Source: Oscillospiraceae bacterium (GTDB lineage Bacteria > Bacillota > Clostridia > Oscillospirales > Oscillospiraceae). Taken from it: a stretch of 64,000 nt of DNA. The notes under the pieces were generated by a model. The model was given only the letters and a program-made list of their open reading frames with translations. It was not told where the DNA came from and did no database searches. Below are positions 1-7,299 of the stretch, in pieces (position 1 is the first letter of the stretch; each line of letters begins with the position of its first letter). The stretch covers positions 94,952 through 158,951 of the forward strand of contig SVLI01000005.1 in NCBI GenBank assembly GCA_015068035.1, given 5' to 3'. Position numbers and translations under genes: made by a program.

Positions 1-1
1 G

Positions 2-1075
2 CCCTTTCAGGACATTCCCTGCCTCTGCTATCGGGAAAACGGCGAAACGAAGATCAATCCGATCGGCGATCTGGAAAAGGATCTGGACGCTTACGGCCTG
101 CCGGTGATCAACAGCCGCGGCGCCTGCTTCATCGACCGCGATACGCTTGTGGAGGGTGACCCGCAGCTGGACACCCGCAGTTATGAGGTGGTGGCCTCCC
201 GCGGCTGCCCCTTTTCCTGCACCTATTGCTGCTGCCCGAATCTTCGCCGCCTGCTGCCGAAGGGCATCCCCGGTGTGCGCACGCGCTCGGTGAAGAATGT
301 GATCGGCGAGCTGATCGAGGCGAAGAAGCATTGCAAAAAAATCGCCTTTATGCATTTTTACGACGAGGTGTTCCCCAACCTCCCGGGCTGGGTGGACGAG
401 TTCGTTGCCGAATATAAAAAGCATATCCATATGCCCTTCACGATCTGGTCGCATCCGAAGATGGCGGATCTGGATGTGCTGAAAAAGCTGAAATCCGTGG
501 GTCTGGCCGAGGTCATTATGGGCATTCAAACCGGCAGCGAGCGCATCCGGCGTGAGGTGTTCCACCGTTACGAAACGCAGGAGGACATCATCGGCGCGGT
601 CAGCGCGATTCAGAAGGCCGGCGTGTTCTGGTGCACCTTTGACCTGATGCTCCAGCATCCCTTCGAGTCCATTGACGAGCTGAAGGAATCCTATGAGCTG
701 GTCAAGCGGCTGCCGGGGCGTTACGAGCTGCAGCTGCACGGGCTGAACTTCCTGCCCGGCACGGATATTGTGGATATGGCGATCGAGCAGGGCTATTTCA
801 CGCCGGAAGAGATGGATGAGATCATGTTCGCGCCGATGGAAACGCAGTTTAACCAGTATTGGAAGCGGGAAGCGGGGAAGGAGAGTCAGCTTTGGTATCA
901 GATGATCCATTGCTGGCAGTTCCGGCAGTTCCGCGCGAAGCTCTCTGCCTTTGAGGAAGACCCCCTGCGCCATGAGGCGGAGATTGACGCCATGTATGCC
1001 CGCGCGCAGAAGCTCATGAAGCTGCGTTATCTCTACAAAAAGGGCGTCATCGTCCTCAAACGGCTGTTCTCCTGA
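2..1075 (+). CDS. B12-binding-type radical SAM protein, 5' truncated by window edge
   Basis: The frame is open from base 2, so the gene begins outside the window and only the last ~357 residues are seen. The visible part starts with the linker typical of B12-binding radical SAM proteins (a CLCYRENGE-type segment followed by a short INPIGDLE-type stretch). It continues into a radical SAM core with the CxxxCxxC cluster motif (CPFSCTYC), which binds the SAM-cleaving 4Fe-4S cluster. A GTG at 104 is in frame but lies inside this conserved linker, so it is not the likely start. Known members of the family methylate or rearrange unactivated carbons; the substrate here is unknown. It is followed by a promoter-containing gap, so it is probably the last gene of its transcript. 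Confidence 0.8.
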   Translation, partial: PFQDIPCLCYRENGETKINPIGDLEKDLDAYGLPVINSRGACFIDRDTLVEGDPQLDTRSYEVVASRGCPFSCTYCCCPNLRRLLPKGIPGVRTRSVKNVIGELIEAKKHCKKIAFMHFYDEVFPNLPGWVDEFVAEYKKHIHMPFTIWSHPKMADLDVLKKLKSVGLAEVIMGIQTGSERIRREVFHRYETQEDIIGAVSAIQKAGVFWCTFDLMLQHPFESIDELKESYELVKRLPGRYELQLHGLNFLPGTDIVDMAIEQGYFTPEEMDEIMFAPMETQFNQYWKREAGKESQLWYQMIHCWQFRQFRAKLSAFEEDPLRHEAEIDAMYARAQKLMKLRYLYKKGVIVLKRLFS

Positions 1076-1157
1076 TTGCAGCCGCGCGATGCAAGGGGAA
1101 ACGGATTCTCGTTTTGCCGGCACGGCATGGATTGCGCAAAGCGCGCCTTGCTGCAAG

Positions 1158-1186
1158 TTGACAATACGCGACGGATTTGATATGAT
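1158..1186 (+). promoter_or_regulatory. Sigma-A promoter for FAD oxidoreductase
   Basis: TTGACA (1158-1163), 17-base spacer, TATGAT (1181-1186). It sits about 60 bp before the start codon at 1247, leaving a short leader with the ribosome binding site AGGGAGGAAG. Confidence 0.75.
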
Positions 1187-1246
1187 TTACAGGATTTTTA
1201 ACCCGAAATATAAAGCCTTTTACTATCATGCAGGGAGGAAGAAAAT

Positions 1247-2725
1247 ATGGCAACTTACCTTGAGCCCGCAAATGAAATTAACGTGTATGCGGAATGTGAC
1301 GTTCTGGTTGTCGGCGCCGGCTGCGCCGGACACAGTGCGGCAGTCGCGGCGGCGCGTGCCGGCGCCAAGCGCGTCATCCTGATGGAGCGCTACGGGTATT
1401 CCGGCGGCGACGTGACCGGTGACTATGTTCTGATGGTGCCGAAGCTCTCTTACAAGACGCTGCCCTTCGTGCGCGGCATTCAGGAGGAGTGGTTCGAGCG
1501 CATGGAGAAGAACGCGCCCGGCTCCACCTGGGGCCCGCGTATGCAGGACATCGGCAAGCAGGACAAGGCGCTCATTCTCCGCTGGCAGCATAAGATGGAC
1601 ACTGTCAGCCCCAGCGACCCGAAGATGCTCGTGCGCAGCGTCTATTACGATGGACCGCAGCTTGAGATCGAGATGGACATGATGCTGCTGGAGCTGGCCG
1701 ATCAGATTCAGGTGCTCTATCACAGCTGGGGCACCCGTCCGATCATCGAGGACAATCAGATCAAGGGCGTGATCTTTGAGAGCAAAGAGGGCCGTCAGGC
1801 CGTCTTCGCCAAGGTCGTTATTGACGCCACCGGTGACGGTGACCTTTACCGTCAGGCCGGCGTGCCCTACGAGCACCTCTCCGATCTGAACACCCGTTCC
1901 CACACCACCACCCTCGCATGGCGCGTCGGCGGCGTGGACAACGATTACCTCATCGAGTGGCGCTACAACCACCCGCAGGAGTGGAGAGCCGCCTGCGCCG
2001 AAGTCGCCAAGATGACCGGCTACCGCAGCTCCCTGCCCGCATGGGATGAGCCGAACGGCAACTGCCTCGTCTTCAACAGCCACTATAACATGGACTGCAC
2101 CAGCATCCATGACCTGACCAAGACGGAGATGGACACCCGCAAGCACATCCGCGATATCATCGACTACTGCAAGCAGGCCATCCCCGGCGCGTACAAGGAC
2201 ATGTACCTGATGAGCATCGCGCCGCAGACCGGCGTGCGCTGCGGCAACCGCCTGCTCGGCGAGTACGTCATGACGCCGCGTGACTTTGCCTTTGCCACCG
2301 AGCATGACGACGTCATCGCGTGGCACTCCACCATCTGCCGCATCAACGACTGCGCGCCCGTGGAGATTCCCTATCGCTCCATCGTGCCCAAGGGCATCGA
2401 CAATCTGCTCTGCCCGGGCCGTCACTTCTCCGCTGACTCCGTGGCCATCGACTGGCTCAACCTCATCCCGCAGTGCATCGGCACCGGCCAGGCCGCCGGC
2501 GTCGCCGCGGCCATCGCCGTGGAGAAGGGCACCGGCACGCACGATGTGGATATCCGTGCCGTGCAGGATGTTCTGGTCGATCAGAACGTCCCGCTGCCGC
2601 GTAATGCCAAGGTCGACAAGTGCTACATGGAGCTCGTCAAGGAGAACGAATATGGCCTCAACAACGACCTCGCCCGCCGCGTCCGCGAGAATCCGGACGA
2701 TCTGAGCGCTTACCGCCAGTATTAA
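1247..2725 (+). CDS. FAD-dependent oxidoreductase (FAD_oxidored family)
   Basis: A 492-residue flavoprotein. The N-terminal dinucleotide-binding motif GAGCAG is at residues 23-28 inside a classical Rossmann strand-turn-helix, followed by an acidic residue (MERYG) that would bind the adenosine ribose. The C-terminal flavin-contact segment NLLCPGRHFSADSVA and the final GTGQAAGVAAA helix are typical of the FAD-dependent oxidoreductase family PF12831. Such proteins oxidise or reduce small organic substrates; no substrate can be assigned. The start is supported by AGGGAGGAAG seven bases upstream. It stands alone between its own promoter and a strong terminator, but lies beside radical SAM, esterase, cupin and glycosidase genes that suggest an accessory catabolic role. 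Confidence 0.85.
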   Translation: MATYLEPANEINVYAECDVLVVGAGCAGHSAAVAAARAGAKRVILMERYGYSGGDVTGDYVLMVPKLSYKTLPFVRGIQEEWFERMEKNAPGSTWGPRMQDIGKQDKALILRWQHKMDTVSPSDPKMLVRSVYYDGPQLEIEMDMMLLELADQIQVLYHSWGTRPIIEDNQIKGVIFESKEGRQAVFAKVVIDATGDGDLYRQAGVPYEHLSDLNTRSHTTTLAWRVGGVDNDYLIEWRYNHPQEWRAACAEVAKMTGYRSSLPAWDEPNGNCLVFNSHYNMDCTSIHDLTKTEMDTRKHIRDIIDYCKQAIPGAYKDMYLMSIAPQTGVRCGNRLLGEYVMTPRDFAFATEHDDVIAWHSTICRINDCAPVEIPYRSIVPKGIDNLLCPGRHFSADSVAIDWLNLIPQCIGTGQAAGVAAAIAVEKGTGTHDVDIRAVQDVLVDQNVPLPRNAKVDKCYMELVKENEYGLNNDLARRVRENPDDLSAYRQY

Positions 2726-2784
2726 ACCCCTCGCGGCTTTCAAGCCTTGCAGACCCTGTGCCTGCAGGTAAAAAAGAAAAGAAA

Positions 2785-2819
2785 GAGCATTCTCCGGGGA
2801 ATCGGAGAATGCTCTTTTT
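2785..2819. terminator. Bidirectional intrinsic terminator
   Basis: A 12-bp stem (arm GAGCATTCTCCG) closes a short loop and is flanked by an A-rich tract on the left and T5 on the right. It separates two convergent genes, the FAD oxidoreductase and degV. Confidence 0.85.
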
Positions 2820-2847
2820 GCATTTTGTTCGGTTTTTCGCGGGTAAT

Positions 2848-3738
2848 TTATTTTCCCTTGCGCGTCTCGCCCCAGAAGAACAGCGCGACGGTGCCGGGGC
2901 CGGTGTGGCTGCCGATCGTGGTGCCGATGTCGTAAATCTCAACCTGTCCGCAGAGCTTCGGGAAGCGCGCGGTGACCATCTCTGCCACGGTCTGCGCGTC
3001 CTCGAGGCAGGCCGAGTGCGAGATGTAGCACTTTCCGCTGTAATCCGCGCCATCCTGCGCGTATTGCTCCATGCGCTGCACCAGCGCTTCGATCACGCGC
3101 TTCTTTCCACGGATGCGCGCGCGGGGAATCAGATGTCCGGGCTCATCCATGTTCAGCAGCGGGCAGATGCCCACGATGCCGCCGAAGAAGCCCGCCGCGC
3201 GGGAGATGCGCCCGCCGCGGACATAGCTGCTCAGGTCTGTGGAGAAGAACCAGTGGTGCACGTTCAGGCGGTTGGCCTCCGCCCAGTCGGCAAGCGCATC
3301 CAGCGGCATGCCGGCGGCATATTTTTCGGCCACGCTGTCCATCAGCAGCCCGTAGCCGGAGGAGGCGCCCAGCGAGTCCACAACCCGCACCTTCCGTCCC
3401 GGAAAACGCTCCATCGCGATGAGCGAAGCGGCGGTCGCGGCGCTGAAGCTTCCGGAAAGGCCGCTGGAGAGGGAGATGTGCAGAATGTCCTTCCCCTCGC
3501 GGAGGAAGCCCTCAAAATAATCCAGATATTCGGAGACGTTGATCTGGCTGGTCTTGGTCTCCGCGCCGTCGGCCATCGCCTGATAGAACTCCGCAAACGG
3601 CATGCTCTCGCCGAGATCGTCGCGGTAATGCTTGCCGTTGAGATAGTAGTGGAAGCAGATGTAGCGGATGTTCCGGCGTTCAAAATCCTCTTTGCGCACG
3701 TCGGCAGTGGAGCAGCAGCTCAAAATATAATCGGACAT
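2848..3738 (-). CDS. DegV family fatty-acid-binding protein
   Basis: 296 residues, the usual length of DegV proteins. The features are an N-terminal STADV-type start, a TSQINVSEYLDYFE segment in the place of the TSQPS signature, the serine-rich loop ISLSSGLSGSFSAA that holds the fatty-acid carboxylate, and a C-terminal IGTTIGSHTGPGTVALFFWG block. Characterised members bind acyl chains and in some cocci serve fatty acid kinase as FakB; no FakA is seen here. The start ATG has AAGGAGG about nine bases upstream. Convergent with the FAD oxidoreductase and monocistronic. Confidence 0.9.
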   Translation of the reverse strand: MSDYILSCCSTADVRKEDFERRNIRYICFHYYLNGKHYRDDLGESMPFAEFYQAMADGAETKTSQINVSEYLDYFEGFLREGKDILHISLSSGLSGSFSAATAASLIAMERFPGRKVRVVDSLGASSGYGLLMDSVAEKYAAGMPLDALADWAEANRLNVHHWFFSTDLSSYVRGGRISRAAGFFGGIVGICPLLNMDEPGHLIPRARIRGKKRVIEALVQRMEQYAQDGADYSGKCYISHSACLEDAQTVAEMVTARFPKLCGQVEIYDIGTTIGSHTGPGTVALFFWGETRKGK

Positions 3739-3832
3739 GGGTTGTGACCTCCTTGTTTTGCTGGGAAGAGTCTATCCCAACTGTGCGGAAAAACACAAGC
3801 TACTCCGAAGCGCTGCGCTTCTACGATGCGGG

Positions 3833-3865
3833 AAAAAAGCAATAGAGCCCGCAAAAGCGGGCTCT
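3833..3865 (-). terminator. Terminator of the HTH regulator gene
   Basis: Stem AGAGCCCGC/GCGGGCTCT with an AAAA loop (3844-3865). On the minus strand it is followed by a T6 run a few bases later (3833-3838). Confidence 0.75.
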
Positions 3866-3881
3866 ACGATTCGTAGAATCC

Positions 3882-4481
3882 TTATTTTTCAGGCTTTTTT
3901 CGCTGTTTCAGGCGGGAGCAGCAAAACACGATCAGCTCTGCCGGCACGATCAGCAGCAGACACTGCCACCAGTTGTGATGACCAAATGCGTAGCCGGAGA
4001 GAAAGATGCCCACGAACACACACAGCGTCAGCGCCGCGATGATGTAGTAATTTGCCCGCCCGCGCCTCCAGATCGAGTGCAGCACGAGCAGCGTGATCAG
4101 CGCAACGCCCAGCGCGTAGACGAGGAGGATCCAAAGTACCTCGCCCTGAATCCAGAGGATGACAAAGGCCAGCATCGCAAGGAACAGAATGCCCGCCATC
4201 GCAATGCCGATGATGGCACTCTTGCTCAGCCCCTGGGGCGTTTTGTCGTTCGGTCTGCGCTCCCAGCGGTCGTGTGAGGTGAGCAGGAAGTCCACCGACA
4301 CGCCGAAAATTTCGCTCATGGCCTTGAGGATGTAAGCGTCCGGAACCGCCTCGCCGCGCTCCCATTTGGAAACGGACTTGTCCGAATAATTCAGTTTCTG
4401 CGCAAGCTCCGCCTGCGTGAGCTTTGCCGCGGTGCGCAGCCGGATGATGTTGCCGGCGCACACAAGTTTCAGATCGTCCAT
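3882..4481 (-). CDS. Membrane-anchored XRE-family HTH regulator
   Basis: About 199 residues from the ATG at 4481, which has GGAGG upstream. Residues ~8-65 form a Cro/CI helix-turn-helix (LTQAELAQKLNYSDKSVSKW then ERGEAVPD), the usual form in Clostridia. A hydrophilic linker follows, then four hydrophobic segments over residues ~90-190 that should cross the membrane, ending in a basic KQRKKPEK tail. The combination suggests a regulator tethered to the membrane. An in-frame upstream ATG at 4619 would add 46 residues encoded by a degenerate tandem repeat; this longer start is rejected because it lacks a ribosome binding site and homologues begin at the HTH. Regulated targets are unknown. Confidence 0.85.
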   Translation of the reverse strand: MDDLKLVCAGNIIRLRTAAKLTQAELAQKLNYSDKSVSKWERGEAVPDAYILKAMSEIFGVSVDFLLTSHDRWERRPNDKTPQGLSKSAIIGIAMAGILFLAMLAFVILWIQGEVLWILLVYALGVALITLLVLHSIWRRGRANYYIIAALTLCVFVGIFLSGYAFGHHNWWQCLLLIVPAELIVFCCSRLKQRKKPEK

Positions 4482-4518
4482 CGCTTCGCCTCCGATTCTG
4501 CTGCGTGACGTCCTGCCC

Positions 4519-4650
4519 GATGCTTTGTGCAGCGTCTGGCAGGATGCTTCGCACAGCGCAGTTTCCAATGCTTTACGCGGCGCCACAAAAGATGCCCCGC
4601 GCGGCGCTCTGCACAGCACCTTAGCCGATGCTTCGCGCAGCGTCCGACGC
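4519..4650. repeat. Degenerate 24-bp tandem repeat upstream of the HTH gene
   Basis: Copies of a unit resembling GATGCTTCGCGCAGCGTC start at 4519, 4543, 4567 and 4591 with an exact 24-base step. A fifth, well matched copy starts at 4627 after a 12-base shift. The repeat occupies the presumed promoter and 5' leader of the regulator. Confidence 0.7.
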
Positions 4651-4746
4651 CCGAATCTATTTTAACAGATATTGCCCCCACCGTGCAAGCAGCAGGTTGA
4701 CCGAAAATCTCCCGCTGCGGATTGTGACTTTCTGTTGTTCGGCTGT

Positions 4747-4809
4747 AAAAAATGCCGCTTCGCGGCGGCTGCCCTCCTTGCGGAAAGGGGACAGACACGC
4801 GAAGCGGCA
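4747..4809 (-). terminator. Terminator of the bicupin gene
   Basis: A 12-bp inverted repeat TGCCGCTTCGCG / CGCGAAGCGGCA (4753-4764 and 4798-4809) with a 33-base loop. On the minus strand it is followed by T6 (4747-4752), just after the cupin stop codon. Confidence 0.7.
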
Positions 4810-4826
4810 AAGTTTATGCCGATGGC

Positions 4827-5822
4827 TTATTTCATGCCGATGCTTTCGATCTGGATGTCGAAGCGCTTCTTGAGCGCGTCGAGGGTCTCGGGCGTCAGAC
4901 GCGCGGGATCATAGTGCTGGATGGAGGCGTAGCTCTGCAGGAACAGGGACCAGTAGCTCTGGCCGCCGAGCTCGAACATCTGGGTCTTCTCCAGAACCTC
5001 AATGCTGCGCGGGGCGTAGCGCGGGGCAACGACAACGCACTCGTCGTCCGCGATGAATTCCTGACCCATGATGTTGAACTTCACCTTACCGCTGCGGATG
5101 TAGAAGAGCTCCTTGATGGTGGGATACTGCACCCACTTGGCCGTGAAGCCGGGCTCCATAACGGCGCAGTCAAGCTCCTTGGTGCCGCCGTTTTCCCAGC
5201 GCTCGACCACGACGCGCATGCTCACGCCGGGGAACTCGTAGGCAGCGTGCGGACGGTCAACGTGCTTGACAGCGCTGCACTGCTCCTTCTCGGCCTCTTT
5301 CCACAGGAAGGGTTCCATGCCGTTGGAGTCCATGCGGCCGTAGGGGGCAAGGGCGGTCAGGGTGGCGTCGTCGTTGAGCTCGGGCATGTACTTCTTCACG
5401 CGGGTGACATCGGTGAACTCGTCATGCTTGAACAGGTCGTGATAGGTGCCGCGCCACTTCACTTCGTCGAGGAAGAGCATGCCCTGGGACTGGCCGGGCT
5501 GGAAGTGCAGAATGTCGCCCTTTTCGCACTTGACGCGCATGCCGTTGATGTACAGATACAGGCTGCCGCTGTCCACAAAGAAGGTCTCATAGCCCTTGTA
5601 GTGGAAGTGGGGCATCTGGGTCTTGGAGGTGTCGATGTCATCGGGGTTCTTGTGCATCATGGTGTCCAGGAACCAGTAGAGACCGTGCTCACCCTCGGGC
5701 GAGGTGACGGTGCCGACCGTGGAGGAGACAGCGCCGTTGGAGGGGAAGTAGCTGTAGGACATGGGGCCGGTGTAGGCAGTTTCCGGGTGCTTGAGGTCAA
5801 ACAGGAATTCGTTCTTTTCCAT
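4827..5822 (-). CDS. Bicupin protein, probable dioxygenase- or isomerase-like enzyme
   Basis: 331 residues with two cupin barrels. The first (residues ~60-125) carries a HFHYKGYETFFVDSG metal-binding block and a GDILHFQPG motif. The second (residues ~215-285) has a weaker set (ELFYIRSGKVKFNIMG and ECVVVAPRYAPRSIEV) without the classical HxH, so only the N-terminal site looks metal-competent. Bicupins include ring-cleaving dioxygenases, sugar isomerases and oxalate enzymes; none can be chosen here. It lies 50 bp downstream of the esterase on the same strand, with AAAGGA before its ATG, so the two are probably cotranscribed. Confidence 0.75.
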   Translation of the reverse strand: MEKNEFLFDLKHPETAYTGPMSYSYFPSNGAVSSTVGTVTSPEGEHGLYWFLDTMMHKNPDDIDTSKTQMPHFHYKGYETFFVDSGSLYLYINGMRVKCEKGDILHFQPGQSQGMLFLDEVKWRGTYHDLFKHDEFTDVTRVKKYMPELNDDATLTALAPYGRMDSNGMEPFLWKEAEKEQCSAVKHVDRPHAAYEFPGVSMRVVVERWENGGTKELDCAVMEPGFTAKWVQYPTIKELFYIRSGKVKFNIMGQEFIADDECVVVAPRYAPRSIEVLEKTQMFELGGQSYWSLFLQSYASIQHYDPARLTPETLDALKKRFDIQIESIGMK

Positions 5823-5872
5823 TGTGTTGCATCCTTTCTTTTATGTGAATATTTTGAATTATGCGCTTGTTT

Positions 5873-6670
5873 TTACAGCTCCAGCGCCCAGCGGATGCTG
5901 GGTTCCAGATATTCGTTCCAGAACTTCCAGTCGTGGATGCCGGGGGATTCGTAATAGACCACGGGGACATCCTCGCTCACGAAGAAATCACGCAGCACGC
6001 GGTTGAGATCGCGGAGCATGTCGTCGGTGCCGACGGCCATGAAAATGTCGGGGATTTTTCCGCCGGCGGCCTTCAGGTCGAGCAGCTGCTTTTCCGGATT
6101 GGCCTCTCGCTCCATCAGCGTCTCCGGCGCGCCGAAGGTCTGGAAGTAGTAGTCATAGTCCGCAACGGCGTTGCCGGTGCCGGGCTTCATGCCGGCAACC
6201 TCGCGGTAGATCAGCGCGGAGGACAGGGCGATGATCTTGCCGAAGGACTCGGGATGCGCAAGGCCGAGGTGGATGGCGCCGTAACCGCCCATGGAAAGAC
6301 CGCCGATGAAGGTGTCCTCCGGCGTGAGGGCGATGTTAAAGTTCTTGCGCACATAGTCCACAAGCTCCACGCCGACAAAGGTGTCGTAAGCGTTGTAGCT
6401 GCCCTTCTGGTTGAGGTAAAAGCTGTTCTCCCCGCTCGGGCAGACGATGGCGAGGTTGTAGTCCGTTGCAAGCTGGTTGGCGCAGGTGTTCAGCGGCCAG
6501 TCCAGATGGCAGCCGTAGAAGCCGTGCAGCAGAAACAGCGTCTTGCAGGGGCGCTCGTAAAAGGGGTTCTGCGCAAAAGCCATGGCCGGGCCGTCGCCGG
6601 GCAGCAGGATGGTCACATCCGTGCCGCGACCCAGCGCCTGCGAGAAGTAGTTGAGTTCGATTCTTGCCAT
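5873..6670 (-). CDS. Esterase D/feruloyl-esterase-like alpha/beta hydrolase
   Basis: 265 residues from the ATG at 6670, chosen because AGGAGG lies eight bases upstream; a longer in-frame start overlaps the promoter. The features are LLHGFYGCHLDW (oxyanion region), the nucleophile elbow GLSMGG with the catalytic Ser, an acidic residue in the AVGTDDMLRD block and the catalytic His in GIHDWKFW. This is the putative-esterase family PF00756, which holds S-formylglutathione hydrolases and acetyl-xylan or feruloyl esterases. There is no signal peptide, so it acts inside the cell, presumably on an imported ester. It is the first gene of a pair with the bicupin. Confidence 0.85.
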   Translation of the reverse strand: MARIELNYFSQALGRGTDVTILLPGDGPAMAFAQNPFYERPCKTLFLLHGFYGCHLDWPLNTCANQLATDYNLAIVCPSGENSFYLNQKGSYNAYDTFVGVELVDYVRKNFNIALTPEDTFIGGLSMGGYGAIHLGLAHPESFGKIIALSSALIYREVAGMKPGTGNAVADYDYYFQTFGAPETLMEREANPEKQLLDLKAAGGKIPDIFMAVGTDDMLRDLNRVLRDFFVSEDVPVVYYESPGIHDWKFWNEYLEPSIRWALEL

Positions 6671-6736
6671 TGGGAAAGCCTCCTCATACGTAGGTTCAAA
6701 TGCCGATTTCGGCAGCGCAGGGAAATGTTTTCTAAG

Positions 6737-6765
6737 ATTATACCACCCCGTTTGCAGAAACACAA
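6737..6765 (-). promoter_or_regulatory. Promoter of the esterase-bicupin operon
   Basis: On the minus strand: TTGTGT (6760-6765), 17-base spacer, TATAAT (6737-6742), about 67 bp before the esterase ATG. Confidence 0.75.
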
Positions 6766-6770
6766 GCCGA

Positions 6771-7110
6771 ACCTGCGCAAATGCTGCAAAAAGTCACGCG
6801 CAGTCGGGAGAAAACCGTGTGCAGACGGGCGATAGCGGCCGCGCAGCCATGCACAGACAGGCAGAAAAAGCAGCGCAATCGGGGAGAGCCCTGCGCAGAT
6901 GCGCACAGCATCGTATGCAAGCCGGGAAGTCTGCGCGCAGCCGCGCACAGGAGCGGGAAAAAACCGTGCCAACCCTGCCCCGCACCGACCCTACCGCTGC
7001 GCCGACCCTCCCCCGCACCGACCCTGCCGCTGCGCCACCACATTCCCGGCGCGCCGCCACGCCCCGCGCGCCGACCCTCCCCCCCCTCTGTGCCGCCGGG
7101 GGAAGTTTCT
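6771..7110. other. GC-rich non-coding block with degenerate repeats
   Basis: About 340 bases without a credible gene. Short GCGCAG/CGCGCAG words recur through 6780-6960, followed by a C-rich tract (6970-7090). Open frames exist on both strands but have no start signal and low-complexity arginine- and alanine-rich translations. Confidence 0.6.
6981..7046. repeat. 33-bp direct repeat, two copies
   Basis: The segment CGCACCGACCCTACCGCTGC starting at 6981 recurs with one change at 7014, a 33-base period. The last ten bases of the second unit diverge. Confidence 0.6.
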
Positions 7111-7114
7111 TTTG

Positions 7115-7143
7115 TTGACACGCGCTGTGCAAATTGTTAAAAT
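7115..7143 (+). promoter_or_regulatory. Promoter of the tandem glycosidase genes
   Basis: TTGACA (7115-7120), 17-base spacer, TAAAAT (7138-7143). It leaves a ~150-base leader before the ATG at 7300, longer than most in this window. Confidence 0.8.
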
Positions 7144-7299
7144 TAAGCAGACTAAACGACGGTTCTTTGTGTTGGAAAGCACCGCAGCGAAGATGGAATT
7201 TTGTATATTCCCGCCCTGCCCGGGCGCAGCGCCGGTTTTTGCGGCGCGGCTGCGGGCAGAGCGGACAGCAGCAGATATATCGGAAAGGTAGGAAAATCT

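Noticed and set aside
4482..4619. 46-residue N-terminal extension of the HTH regulator
   Set aside because: It is encoded by a degenerate 24-bp repeat, has no ribosome binding site and is absent from the normal HTH family start; the ATG at 4481 has GGAGG.
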